NCBI RefSeq assembly: GCF_004011695.2
Contig: NC_082410.1
Location: forward strand, 310,001 to 374,000
DNA length: 64,000 nt
From: Ascochyta rabiei
Taxonomy: Eukaryota > Ascomycota > Dothideomycetes > Pleosporales > Didymellaceae
Reading direction: 5' to 3'
Of the stretch, positions 1 through 11,302 are shown in pieces. The notes beneath the pieces were generated by a model. It searched no databases. It was given only the letters and a program-made list of their open reading frames with translations, and was not told where the DNA came from. Positions within the stretch are counted from its first letter, which is position 1, and the number at the start of each line of letters is the position of its first letter. The position numbers and the translations under genes were made by a program.

Positions 1-2546
1 TCGATTACCTAAGTATAGTCCTCTAAGCTCTATTACAGAAGGGAACTAGCAGGCCCTATTATAGACAGTAGACAGGCGTGCTATATACCCTATGTCCTGC
101 TAAATATCTTTATTCTATAGTAATTATATATACGTATTAATAAAAAGTAGGGGTATACTAGGGCCTAGTGTACTAACTACTAATACTAAAACTAGGGTTA
201 TTATCCTATAGACCCCCCCTAACCTCCTATTATAGTCCTGTTCCTAGTAGCTTAGCGTATCTAGTTAGGCTGCAAGGCGCCCTAGGCAGAAGCAAAGGTA
301 GAAACAGAACTTTAACACCTCCTCTGCCTATTAGTACTGTCTCTTACTTAGCCTACGCGCTATAGTAAAGTACTAGAGATTCTTATAGTTAGTTAGGATA
401 GTAAACAGCCTAGTAACAGACCCTAATTTAGTTGCCTAGACCCCTAGGCACCTTATAACAGCAGTTAACTCCTTATTATAGATAGTGTAGTTCTATTATT
501 CTATTATAAGAGTAGTAGAGTAGTACACTATAGGGTAAAGCACCTTCCTATGCTATTATAAAAGGCAGCTACCTAACACCTTACTAGAGTAGTCTACCTC
601 TAGTAGTATCTCTTACTTAGGGTCTTACTAGTTAAGGAATAGTTCTGTTATAAATGTGTTCTTTAGCTAGTAGAATGCTACGTCCTTCTCCTACCCTTAC
701 TAGAATAGGACATCCTTCCCTATACGTTAATTAAGTAAGGCAGTAATATTAGAGAAGGCTAGGACAAAGTCCTAGTAGAAGTTAGTAAACTCTAGGAAAC
801 TATAGACTCTGCGCAAAGACTATAAGGCTTCCTAATTACAGATAGCCTTAACCTTCTTAGGATTAGAATAAATATCCTTTCTAGCTTCTATAATATATTC
901 TAGGTAGTATACCTTCTTTATTATAAATACACACTTCTTAAGATCTAAATACAGCTCTATATTACGTAGGAGCGTAAGAACTCTGCTAACCTTCCTAAAG
1001 TAGTCTGTTCTAGACCTACTACTGTGAATAAGGATATTATCTAGGTACGCAGTAGTATAGTTACCTAATCTCTCCTAAGGTACGCTGTTAATATAACACT
1101 AGAACAATGCTAGTGCTCTAGCTAGGCTAAATAGGCAGACTAGCTACTTAAAGAGCCTAAAATAAGTATAGAACGTATTAAGGTGCTTATCTCCTTCTAT
1201 AACACAAATCTAGTAAAATGCTGTATAGACATTAACCTTAGAGAACTAGTAGGCACTCACTAGTGTACGCAATGCCTCCTTAATAAGAGTAAGTAGGTAC
1301 TAGTAAGTAATTATAATGCTATTAAGTGTGTAATAGTCTACGTATATACGCTACCTGCTAGAGGACTTTTTAACTAGTAGGACTAGTGCCCCTGCTAAGG
1401 AAGAGGAGGCATAGATCTACCCCTTGTCTATTAGTGCTAACACCTGTTTCTGTAGCTTAAGTAGCTAGTCCCTTAGCATGTTGTACAGAGGGCCCTAGGG
1501 TAAAGGCTTCTCCTTTCTAGACTAGTTGTGTTATAACTATATATAGTAGTCTATCTAGCCTCTATATAGGGGAAGGCTAAAGGCCTTACTCTTATTAAAT
1601 AGGTCCTAAAGCTAGACTAACTTAGGGGGGAGAAGGTCTACCTCCTCTGCTGTCCCTTGCGCTCCTAGGGATTAAACTAAGAGGATTCTAGTAATGTTGT
1701 AGAGGCTTATAGAGACAAACTAGTCCTTAGGCAGGTGCTTCTAGAGCCTATTAGCTAGGGTCTTATTAAACTTAGTTACTAATAGAAGAGTAATATAAAC
1801 GTTTACTGTACACTATAAGGACTTATAGACTATAAGGTTCCCTACCTGTTATATCCTTAGTGTGCCCTTTTCTATATCTAATACCACACCCTCTTATTAA
1901 AGCTAGGGCTTCCCTAAAATAATATCCTAGCTTAGACCTAGCACTATATAGGCTACAGCCTGTAAGTGCTACCTAATTATACCTAAATAGGACTAAACAA
2001 GAGATTATAGACTTTCTACTAGAGCCTACTACTTATACTAAGCGTTATAGCAGCACCTTAATAAGGTCTCCTCCTAAGTACGAAGTAAAGTTATTGCTTA
2101 CTGTACTAAAGCATTTATACCCTAAGAGTACTAGCGCGTTAGCCTAAATTACCCTATTAATTAATAGTAGAATATAGAATAGGAGCTTGTCTATAGAGTC
2201 TGTAATAGCTCCTCTAGTAGCCTATAATACCCCTACACTAGTAGTCTCCTCTACTAATATACTTCTACAGCACTCCTAACTTAGACTTACATTAGAAGTA
2301 GCTAGTTTCCCCTATATAAACTAGCCTCTTTCTTACCTAAGATTATTACTGCCTATACTGTAGTTACTACTGTATTAGCACAATCCTAGCAAATATGTCC
2401 CTCTTTACTGCAACAGGTACACAGGTTAGCCTTCTAGCGTTACTAAAATACCTTATTAGGAACCTACATAGCCTAGTTAGAAGCAGACTACTTCTAACCC
2501 CTATACTTAGCACTGCTGCTAGTGCGCACTGTAGACATAACTATTA

Positions 2547-4410
2547 ACGTACCCTACAGACAAAAGTATTAACAGACAAGAGAATTACTTTTACTAAGCC
2601 CCTACTAAACCACCCTTTATATAATAATGCCTTCTTAACAATACCATTTAGACGTGTTAAAAGAAGCTTAGATACAGCTTACGCTCTAGGCTCTTAAACA
2701 AGACGTAACTCTCTCTTAGCAACGCGCTGCAGCTATCTACAGAGTTCCTTAAGCTACACTAAGTAAGCAACGCATAGGACAACCTTTACGCGCTAATTCT
2801 ATAGCTAACTTACAGAAGCTAGACAATAATAAGGAGAAGGTAATTATTAAATATGTCCTTAAGCTAAACGTATAAGGATTTTTCTCTTAGCTCTTAGATA
2901 TAGCTACTATAGCTAATTCTTTACGCGCTAAGCGTAATCTAGGCCCTATTAGCACAAACTAGCCTAGTATGTTTGTTAAGCAATACCTAGAGCTTAAAGT
3001 TAAGTTTAATTATAAGTATAACTATAAGAAAGCTCTCTATAAGGATCCTAAGGTTCTATAGGGCTAGTTTAGCCTAGTAGTAAACGTTAAAGCTAAGTAT
3101 AGTATCTAGGATAAAGATATATACAACTTTAACAAGACAGGCTTTATAATAGGCTAGATCTCCCTAGAAGTAGTTATTATAGCTTTAGAATAACAAGGTT
3201 AGCTAAAGGCAGTCTAGCTAGGTAACCGCAAGTAGGCTACAGCTATAGTAGGCATTAATGCTAAAGGATAGGCTATTCTAGCCTTTCTTATCTTTAAGGC
3301 CTACTACTACCTCTCTGCCTAGTATAAAGAAGAGGATCTGCCTTAAGACTAGGTTATTAGAGTCTCTAATAACGGCTAGACTACTAATAAGCTTAGTCTA
3401 GACTAGATAAGCTACTTTAACAGGTATACAAAGGAGCGTACTGTTAGCACCTACTATTTGCTTATTATTAATAGTTATAAGAGCTAGAACTCTCTTAAAT
3501 TCTAACAGTACTGTAAGGATAACAAGATTATTACTTTCTATTTGCCTTTTTACTTATTACACCTTATATAGCCTCTTAATATAGCTTATTTTACTGCTTT
3601 AAAGAAGGCGTATAGGCGCTAAGCTAAAATACTTATATATAACTAGATTAACTATATTATAAAGATAGAGTTTCGACTATGCTTTATACGCGCCTATAAC
3701 GCTGTAATTACTTCTAGCAATATTTAGGGGGGGTTCTAAGGCGCTAGACTAGTCCTGTTTAACCTATAACAGGTTATAAGCAGCCTTAATATAAAGCTGC
3801 GCACGCTATTACTACTGCTACCTATTAACAATAAGCTCTAGCAGTTGCAAACCCTAAGCAACACCCTTAAACTTAGGTTGCAATTAACGCTTGTAAAGAC
3901 AAGGATTTAGAGGTATATAGATAGCTTGCCTACCTCTATAGTTAAAGCGTTTAAGAAGGTCTTAAAGGGGGTAGCTATAATTGCGCACAAGCTAGTATTA
4001 GCATAACAGGAGATTGCTAAGCTTTAAGCTGCTAATAAGGCAGCTATATAACAAAAATCACATAAAAGAAATTAGGTTAAGAGAGAAGGTACTCTAATAG
4101 TTAAAGAGGACTAGTAATTAACAGCTATAAAAGAGTTTAGAGCGCGTAGTAATAGTAAGAAGGCAAAGAAGCAGGTGCGCGCTAATAGGGCTAAGCTAAC
4201 CTAAAGGTGCTATAGATAGTGTAGTAAGACTAGACATAATACGCAAACGTGCAAGAATAATATAGAAGTAGTCTCTAAGTAATATTACAGCTTGTCTTAC
4301 CTTATACAGCGCTAGTTTGTAGTGTTTTAGGCTATAATAGGGTAAGTTTTAGTAGGGGTTTAGTAAAAGTAATTCTCTTATCTGTTGATTCTTTTGTCTG
4401 TAGGGTACGT
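2547..4410 (+). mobile_element. Fot1-A1: Fot1/pogo-like DNA transposon, 1864 bp
   Basis: The terminal inverted repeats begin ACGTACCCTACAG at both ends and the copy is flanked by TA at 2545-2546 and 4411-4412. It sits inside the gag region of gypsy-1. Its length is exactly that of the copies at 13603-15466 and 22762-24625. It is the most heavily RIP-mutated of the three A copies. The tandem 16-bp unit inside its TIR is AT-rich (ACAGACAAGAGAATTA form), unlike the GC-rich units of the other copies. Confidence 0.93.
2627..4315 (+). pseudogene. Decayed Fot1/pogo transposase (A1)
   Basis: A frame of 563 codons starts at ATG 2627 and ends at TAG 4313-4315. It is collinear with the copy at 22842-24530 and broken by many TAG/TAA codons. 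The family order is an N-terminal CENP-B/psq-type DNA-binding region, a DDE integrase core and a C-terminal CCHC-like knuckle near 4200-4250. The first catalytic motif reads NFNKTGF, where the family typically has NFDETGF. No function can remain. Confidence 0.88.
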
Positions 4411-5639
4411 TATCTTAATATTGCTGTCTCTGTTACGCCTAAGTAGCGCCTAGGTAGGGCTATAGCGTAGCTAGTTTTCTATAGCTATAGTCTTAATGTC
4501 TATAATAATAGACTTATACTCTATAACAGCTACATTATAATCTATATAAGTTACTCCTTAGTTTATTACTATATTATAGATATTTGCGTTTAGGGCCTAG
4601 TAGAGCTTTAATAGGTGCTGTTTACTATACTAGTAGAGGGTCCTACTTTACACTAGTAGCTGCTTAAACTAGATAAAAAAGTCTAAGAACAACTTGTTAG
4701 GACCCTAACAGACGCTCTCTAGTTTGGCCTAGGCCTGTTCCTAGCTGTAGTTGTTGCTGTAGCAGAATTCTAGGTATACTAGGAAGTCCTCTAGGCTCTA
4801 TATACCTTAGGTACCCCTATTCTTATATAATAGTGCTATATTATATTATATAGATATACTAAGCTAAGACTATATAAAGGTAAATATGTCCTATAGCCTA
4901 CTAATAAAGGACATGTCTACCTATAGCTTATGTTCTATTATAACCTACTACGCCTTAAATATGGATTTGTTCCTAGTAGAGGCCTTACCTATAGGAAGAC
5001 ACTTTCTATAGGCTGTAGACGTCTGCATATAGGTATAAGGGCCTAGAGTAGATGCTAAAAACAGCATGTTATAAGGCGGGTTAGGAGCTATAGTAGACGT
5101 TAATAGGTACAGCGTTGCTCCTAAGAAGGATAATAGGACTATAGACGCAGGTCTAGTATAGGTATTAGTAGTTTATGCTAGGAACTTAATAAATATATAT
5201 ATATTAGAGTTATTATATTTAAGTAATGCTATATACTTATTAGTAGAAGTTAAGGCTTACTATAAGTCTGTTATAAACTGTAATATTTAGGCTATAAATT
5301 CCTAAAGGGTTAAGGGGACAGATTTGTCTAGGGGGTTATTCTAGGAACTAGCTAACATAGTACAAGTGCTAGCTGTTCTCCTAGAAGAAGAGATAAAAAT
5401 GTTATAGACTAGCCTTAGGGTAGGATATAATAAGGGTTAATATAGTATTGTATCTCTTAAGGTAGTAACATATTGCGTGTCCTTCTAATATGTCTATAGG
5501 GCACGTAACCGCCCTGTCTCGCTTAAGGCTTAGACAAGGTCTAAGCCTATAACAACCCTACCCCTACCTAACGTCCGTGCGGACCGTACCCAACCCCTAC
5601 CCAGCCCTAGGGTACCCCCTACCCTTCTGCCAGCGTACT

Positions 5640-7672
5640 TATTAGTAAACGCTTCTTTTAATAGCTGTTTTTAGATAAGACTTAGCTATATATACTACCT
5701 AACGCATAATTAAGATACTAGATATTAATCTTATACTATAACTACCAAATTACTAGTTATGAAGGCCCTAAAGCTACTTTACATCTAATAATTAGGCGCT
5801 ACTATTAGCCTCGTATACCTTAGTCTATTAAAAGGTATTATTAAGCTTATATAGTGTATAAGTGTGTACAACCTTCTAAGGAAGCCTATAACAGTTTTCT
5901 TAAACCTCTACTAATTCCTAACGCTAGGTAATTAGATAATGCTGTAGACTATATTTAAGATTTACTAGCCTTTTCTCTTTATAGCTACATATACACAAAC
6001 TTACTTGTAATAGTAGACTATCCTACTTAGTAGTAACATTACTTTCTTTTCCTTAGCTGCTCTTTAAAGGAATCTGCTTACTACTTTATAGAAGGTTTTT
6101 ATCTCTATAGACTTCTACTAACTATTATTTCCAATTATAGTACTGTATTTATGAATAAATTTTAGAAGCAGGTTTATAAACGCCTTTACATCTTAGCTAA
6201 GCGTTTAACTTCTTATTATCTGTAAAATAATATTTAAACTAAATAAGCTAATTAAAGTTTTAAAATCTACTTGTAGAAGTATATCAACTACACGTAAAGT
6301 AATTAGGCTTAATAGTTGTGCCTTCCTAAGTCTTCAGCTAACAACACTATTAATATATCTTTTTAACTTACCTCTTTCTTTATAGATCTTATATACTATC
6401 CTTATAGTAGTATACACCCTAGTAAAGACTATACTTTAATATAACTATTATTTAAGAAAGCTAAGGACTAAAATATGTATGCTAAAAGGCTACTCCTTTA
6501 CCTACACTAACCTTTAAGAATACCTATAGATTTAGCTTACCTAGGCATAATAAAAACATTAGGTCTAAGCTAACGCCTATTGCTAATAGACTACAGAATA
6601 TTTTGTTAGTAATCTATTTAACGTTTCTATTTGCAATTAGAATACTACATAACCTTTAAAGAAGCTATATTATAAGTATACTAGTCTATACTTTGTTACT
6701 TATATTATATATAATAGTGCTGTATATAAACGAAAACTATCTATAGACATAATATCTAAAGGCGTATTTTTTGTATTTTACTCTGACTTGCTCGAGAAAA
6801 AAAGGTAAGACGCCCTATTAGATTAAGCACTACTTAAACTAATACTTGTAGAGGTTATCTATAACTAGGGTTTAGTCTCCTAAGAATAGTACGTTAACTT
6901 ATATCTTAATTATAGAAAGCAACGAAGTATATAGGAACACCTTATTAAATAGTCTAATAACTCGAAACCTACCTGGGAACCTACTAAACAACATCTTAGC
7001 TACGACAGCACCTTTTTATTTTACTACAACAATCCTAACAAACCTGTTCTTCTGGCACTCTAGATGCTAACAAACTAGGACCCTTATCTAGAAGACATCT
7101 TTAACAACAGCTAATTAGCAACCCTAATAAATCTAATTAAAGTGAGTTAGGTTAATGAAAGTAAATATATTACTTAAACAGAATATTAAACTACTTTAGA
7201 TAAGCTCCTTTATTTATTAAAGACACGCCTAAAGACACGGTAAACCTTCTCTAGACCTGATTAAGCTTACCCTTAGGCAGCTACAGTCTAGCAATCAACT
7301 ATTAATAAAATGTAAACCGTAAGATTAATAATAAACCTAGCTCTAATAGTAAATTATTTTTCTATACTTCTCCCTTATATAAGCTCTAGGTAGAAAGTGG
7401 TATAGTTTCTATATTATAAGGTTTATATAGTAGAAGAAATTTTAGATTTTTTCTTTCTATATAAGAAATAGAAGAGACCTATATAACGTTACTTAAGGCA
7501 TATACCTTAATTCTACTCTAACTATTAATAGGTTATTATACATATCTTTAATACCTTCTTTTCCTTTATATTTCTTTTACTTTTACTTAAAAATCTTTAA
7601 GTACTAGACTTTTACAATTGCTTATATACAGACTTTAGCTTAAAAGGATTTACTTTCTATAAAAAGTATACG
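5640..7672 (+). pseudogene. Plus-strand Ty3/gypsy pol remnant: RNase H end, integrase, chromodomain
   Basis: The plus frame shows integrase-type sequence around 5700-6330 (for example a DYIxxLPAF-like stretch followed by a TNLLVIVD-like stretch) and a later chromodomain-like segment near 6890-7040 with WEPTKQHL. That order is typical of fungal chromoviruses. All the breaks I followed are CAA/CAG/TGG-type stops. A related fragment occurs at about 63180-63373, so the family has at least two copies here. Its left junction with gypsy-1 is near 5637. It probably belongs to the same element as the LTR at 7673-8058, but this is inferred from order only. Confidence 0.75.
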
Positions 7673-8058
7673 TGTTAGGAATTCTACTAAGGTAATACAG
7701 CAACTTACTAGTATGTGTTACAACCTACTAGCAGATTCTATTAACCCTAGTAGAACCTTCCTGTAACGCACTAGTCCTTCCAAAGCCCCTGTCCAATTCC
7801 TCTCCGACTTATCACTAACTCGGTGCCGTTACATCCGTGTCCACCCTACACCTAGGCTAGCACTCTAATTCTTCCTAACTCTTGTAAGGTATAAAAGGCA
7901 CAAGGTTAACAAGCATAGATAGCTAGTTTTTAAGTATTCTTTTGTACAAGACCTATAGGAATAGAACAATTCTCTGTGTAAACTATCCTAGTGCTCCTAT
8001 ACACCTCGTAGCGGATACCTACACTTATTAGAGACTTCTATCATCCTGCGTCGTTACA
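7673..8058 (+). repeat. Candidate 3' LTR of the gypsy remnant
   Basis: The stretch begins TGTTAGGA and ends GTTACA, so it has TG...CA termini. It contains a TATA-like ggTATAAAAggc at about 7888-7899. It follows the chromodomain end of a plus-strand gypsy remnant and abuts the gene island. It keeps more CpA and TpG than the DNA to its left. No second copy of the LTR is in the window, so the boundaries rest on the termini alone. Confidence 0.5.
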
Positions 8059-9099
8059 CTTCCTACACTTGCCTTTACTTTTACTTGTAGAGAGCATAGG
8101 CCTTACTACTATTAGTAGGTCTCTCTCTCTGCCCTCTTGTAGCTCGCTGTCTGCTATTTTATTCACTCTACTTTTAAATCTATCAGTTCACCAGATCGCT
8201 ACTTTTATGCTTGTGAAGTCTGCCTTACAGTTTTTGCTGCTAATCCATAAGGCAGACGTTCTAAGTTGTAATCAGCCGCAATACTAGTTGCTTACTGTCT
8301 ATTAGCTAAAAGAGTAGATAAAGAAGAGGAAGCTAAAGGGGTATAGTGTAAAGATAGCTAGCTTGCACCATCTTCATAGCCCACCATATCAAGCGCTTGC
8401 GAAGAGTTAGGGACGCCTGTGTCATAGCATATCGGATTCAATGTATTGCGAAAGCCATCTAATCCTTCACCTATCGGTTTAGACTGTATGACTTGCGACC
8501 GCGATTGCGTAGACATATACATCCTCGAAGAGACATAAGTCTCCAAAGTGCCACAGGGCCGTCACGCACGCAGCCGCTTACATTGCTACGTGATCTGGAA
8601 AAGGGTGAGAAAATACCAAGATTGACGAAGAGAAACGTGCGATGTATGGTAGCGATGGCGAGACAAGACACTGGCTGCGCGCGACAACGCGCATGCGCAG
8701 GCTGGCCCGGCACCACGTCGGTCCTTTCCGGATGCTGATTGGCCTATGCGTCAATAGCGCGTTTGCGACACGCGGTAGGGTGCTAACGTTCTTACATAGT
8801 ACAGGCCAAACTAAACATTCGTGAAGGGCTCGACACATCCTCTATCACAGCCGCTTCATTGCATTACTCTACTCTTGATCCGCCCTGTAATACCGAAACC
8901 TTTCACACAAGCAAGTGTTACGCTCTCTTTCGTCAAACACTCCTGATTAAAATCTCCACCAACGAAACAACCCCTCCTCCAACGGCACAAACCCTCCTAC
9001 CTCCCCCATCGATATTCAAGTCTTCTTATACCAGCGCCCATTCCGACCGATATCCACAACCCAAACAATACAACAGAGGCCTTTCATATGTTCCTCTAA
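8059..9099. other. Island edge and upstream region of the kinase-like gene
   Basis: Base use changes here from TpA-rich RIP sequence to balanced DNA with normal CpA, TpG and CpG. Short frames on both strands between 8350 and 8840 overlap each other and show no recognisable motif, so I call none a gene. The last 150 bases before 9100 are pyrimidine-rich (runs of CCTCC and CCCCC), as is common in fungal promoters and 5' leaders. Confidence 0.5.
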
Positions 9100-9996
9100 A
9101 TGACCACACGATTACTGCCGCCGTTTCCTTCTCTGTCGGCAGATAATTTTCTCTCCAGAGGTTCTGCAGGGCACGTCTACGCCGTCAGCCAGAATGTGGT
9201 TTTCAAATGTCCGACCCTTTTTGAGAACCCTGTCCAAGCACAAGCAGAAGAGATGAAAGAGAGCATCAGGAAGCTGGAAAACGAAAAGGCTGTACATCAT
9301 ATATTGATGGAACATCGACATCCTAACATTGTCTATGGCATACTTTGCATTCCGGAAGGCATTTTTATGCATCGCCAGGAAATGACTCTAGATTATCGTA
9401 TAGAGAAATCCTCGGTGTCAGCTATCAGTCCAAATAAGCAAGAGCGGTGGATCCAACAGATCACCAGTGCCCTAGCTTGGATTGAAGATCTCGGTTACGT
9501 CCACGGGGACCTTCGGCCCGCAAACATATTCCTCAGTGCGATGGAAGACGTCCGACTCGGAGATTTCGATGCAACAGTCAAGAAAGGGGAACAGCTGTTG
9601 GTGGCTAGTGAGCCATTTTGTAAGTTAGACGAAAATTACGACACCCCCTTAGCCGGCCCGCTCAGTGAGCAATTTTCGCTAGCATCTTGCATTTTCACCA
9701 TCCGATTCGGACACATACCCTTTCATACCGTTAAGCCCCATGTTAGAGTTCGAAACCTTATTATGGGTCTATTCCCTTCAACCTCATCTGACGTCATCTT
9801 CGGCGATTTGATGGACAAATGCTGGCACGGGCATTACAACTCAATTAGAGCCGTGGAAAACGATATAATCTCTCTGCTTGGAACGTGCAGTGTTGCAGAG
9901 CAATTCTTAGATGGCGATACGAAGGTTTTGCATGATTTCCAAGTCAGTACGTTACAATCGGAATGCTACGAATTCCTGGCAAAAGAATCTAGGTGA
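9100..9996 (+). CDS. Protein-kinase-like protein, 298 aa
   Basis: A single uninterrupted frame encodes a compact eukaryotic-type protein kinase domain that fills the whole protein. A glycine-rich loop RGSAGHVY lies at residues 20-27 and the ATP-anchoring Lys in VVFKCP is K36. E60 or E62 in the LENEKAV helix is the likely partner. The catalytic loop is HGDLRPAN at 135-142, with D137 and N142. The metal-binding motif is DFD at 155-157 instead of DFG. HGD in place of HRD and DFD in place of DFG suggest a divergent or weakly active kinase. There is no signal peptide or membrane segment. Short kinases of this sort occur in many plant-associated ascomycetes, often near repeats. The substrate is unknown. 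The start at 9100 places the G-loop 20 residues in, which fits the fold. Codon use and CpA content are normal, with no RIP damage. Confidence 0.85.
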   Translation: MTTRLLPPFPSLSADNFLSRGSAGHVYAVSQNVVFKCPTLFENPVQAQAEEMKESIRKLENEKAVHHILMEHRHPNIVYGILCIPEGIFMHRQEMTLDYRIEKSSVSAISPNKQERWIQQITSALAWIEDLGYVHGDLRPANIFLSAMEDVRLGDFDATVKKGEQLLVASEPFCKLDENYDTPLAGPLSEQFSLASCIFTIRFGHIPFHTVKPHVRVRNLIMGLFPSTSSDVIFGDLMDKCWHGHYNSIRAVENDIISLLGTCSVAEQFLDGDTKVLHDFQVSTLQSECYEFLAKESR

Positions 9997-10371
9997 AAGG
10001 TTCCGGCTGCTAGCCCGCTAGTTCCAGATCTAGGCTAGCTTCGATTGGGCAGCTAGTATGCTCAGCCATCTTCTGCTCGTCTCTACACAATTTTCTTCTC
10101 TCACTTGCTATCCTCCTGTACTACCTGATTAGAGCATACAGCATAATAGTCAATCCTTGTAAGGCTGAGATATCAATGCTTATTACTTCTTGTGATCATC
10201 AGTTGACTTAGAGATTAGAGATGCTGCTGGGCTGCTTGGCGTAAAGGCATCTGTCAGGGCTTCATGGCGCTATGTGCATGATGACTTGCATCGTATTTAA
10301 CAGACATTAATTACATTATGTGAGATTGCATTTAAGTCAGCGGGCTGCATACATCCAATTCATCGCAAAAG
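9997..10371. other. Intergenic region after the kinase-like gene
   Basis: This is balanced, unmutated DNA between the end of the kinase-like gene and the end of the Cys-rich ORF on the other strand. The two are convergent, so it should hold both 3' ends. I see no coding frame, RNA gene or repeat. Confidence 0.5.
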
Positions 10372-10620
10372 CTAACTCCCACAATTTGGGCACTTGCCCT
10401 TCCTAGACGACATGCCCAGACTGTAGTTTTCTGTTGGATTGGCGCAATCTGAACCTCGCTGCTTTGCTTCGTCGCACTGATGAACATATGGGTATTGTTC
10501 GACTTCGTGCCCGCAAGCGTATTTAACTCGTGGATGCATTCTTTGGCACATGGTGCAGACTAGCGAAGCAACTAGAAAGTTAGCAGGGACACACACAAGC
10601 ATAGACGGGGCTTGAGCCAT
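10372..10620 (-). CDS. Small Cys-rich protein, 82 aa (possible zinc-binding)
   Basis: The frame holds eight Cys in 82 residues: C10, C22, C25, C36, C49, C59, C77 and C80, with H29, H38 and H47. CTMC at 22-25, the CGH at 36-38 and CPNC at 77-80 look like zinc-ligand pairs, and the protein ends two residues after the last Cys. Small fungal proteins with this CxxC...CGH...CxxCG layout are familiar, but I cannot give a function. The first 20 residues are hydrophobic and could be read as a weak signal peptide. They could equally be intron or leader: CTAAC followed by TTTCTAG lies just upstream of the first CxxC, and a second Met sits at residue 24. I tested a GTATGG donor at about 10601, but its phase does not join to this frame. 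Expression is unproven. Confidence 0.45.
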   Translation of the reverse strand: MAQAPSMLVCVPANFLVASLVCTMCQRMHPRVKYACGHEVEQYPYVHQCDEAKQRGSDCANPTENYSLGMSSRKGKCPNCGS

Positions 10621-11218
10621 ACGTGACGATAATTGGGACTACAGGGTACTGCCGCAGGTGGAGGACGGATTCACCGACGTTAATGTTGGTATTAGAGGTG
10701 TGAACGAGTTGTGGTGTTGCAAAAAGGTGTAGGCGATTGTGTGTAAAGGATATGGTACTCAACACTACTTATATATATAAGAGAGTATCACGTAAATGTC
10801 GCGCAGTGATTGCTGAGCGTCGGCGTAGGCAGCAATGGACTTAGGCTGGCTTGTCCCAACACCACAGAGACGCCCCATGTAGGTTGGTGTGTAGTGGACA
10901 GTGGAAGATTAGTTTCGTCAAGACAGCCGCCTGCAGTACTGGAGAGCGGGCACCGATTTGAGTGGTTGGCCGGCACACAGCAACATGAACGACGCGCTCG
11001 AAAAAGCACAACCAACGCACAACGACTCTGATATGCGTCCTGTGCCGCATGCCTAGGCATAGCGTGTTGTTCCACGATGCCGCTATCGCAAATGACAGGG
11101 AGTTACCTACCCCACACTGAGCACAGTCCAGCTGTCGGCCAATCACGCTATAAGCTCATGTGGTGATCGATGATGTACTGGCTCGCTCGGCTGTTCAGGT
11201 CAGTGGAGCCACATACGC
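10621..11218. other. Intergenic region between divergent genes
   Basis: This lies between the starts of the minus-strand Cys-rich ORF and the plus-strand gene at 11302, so it should hold both promoters. Several frames of 60-100 codons overlap here on both strands without any motif or codon signal. I treat them as chance. Confidence 0.45.
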
Positions 11219-11302
11219 TCAACTGCACGCTCAAACTTACGCTCAACTACACGATCAACTACACGATCAACTACACGGTCAACTACACGGTCAACTACAC
11301 AA
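11219..11302 (+). repeat. 12-bp minisatellite, seven units
   Basis: There are seven tandem 12-bp units (consensus TCAACTACACGR) ending at the A of the proposed start codon at 11302. The first two units are imperfect; the last reads TCAACTACACAA. Because the period is a multiple of three, the frame through it stays open and would encode N-Y-T repeats. Confidence 0.9.

Larger units (their letters stand above)
1..5637 (-). mobile_element. Gypsy-1: RIP-decayed Ty3/gypsy element, cut by the window edge
   Basis: Read on the minus strand, this stretch has the order gag, then pol. A CCHC-type nucleocapsid remnant lies near 2380-2440 and reverse transcriptase near 1000-1400. The RT active site at 1036-1047 reads YLDN where the family has YLDD. 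Stops are almost all TAG/TAA in place of CAG, CAA or TGG. The element is split by Fot1-A1 (2547-4410) and resumes at 4411; gag-side sequence runs to about 5400. A C-rich stretch at 5500-5637 holds most of the remaining GC and may belong to the 5' LTR, but no partner LTR is in the window. Integrase would lie left of base 1. Gypsy assignment is firm; the right boundary is inferred from where another gypsy fragment begins. Confidence 0.8.

Noticed and set aside
8358..8838. Overlapping frames of 60-86 codons on both strands at the left edge of the island
   Set aside because: They overlap in several frames, lack ATG starts in part, and have no motif or consistent codon use. They may include a truncated exon, but I cannot support one.
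10788..11146. Frames of 73-101 codons on both strands upstream of the 11302 gene
   Set aside because: They are mutual shadows in a region that should be a divergent promoter; no domain or start context favours either.
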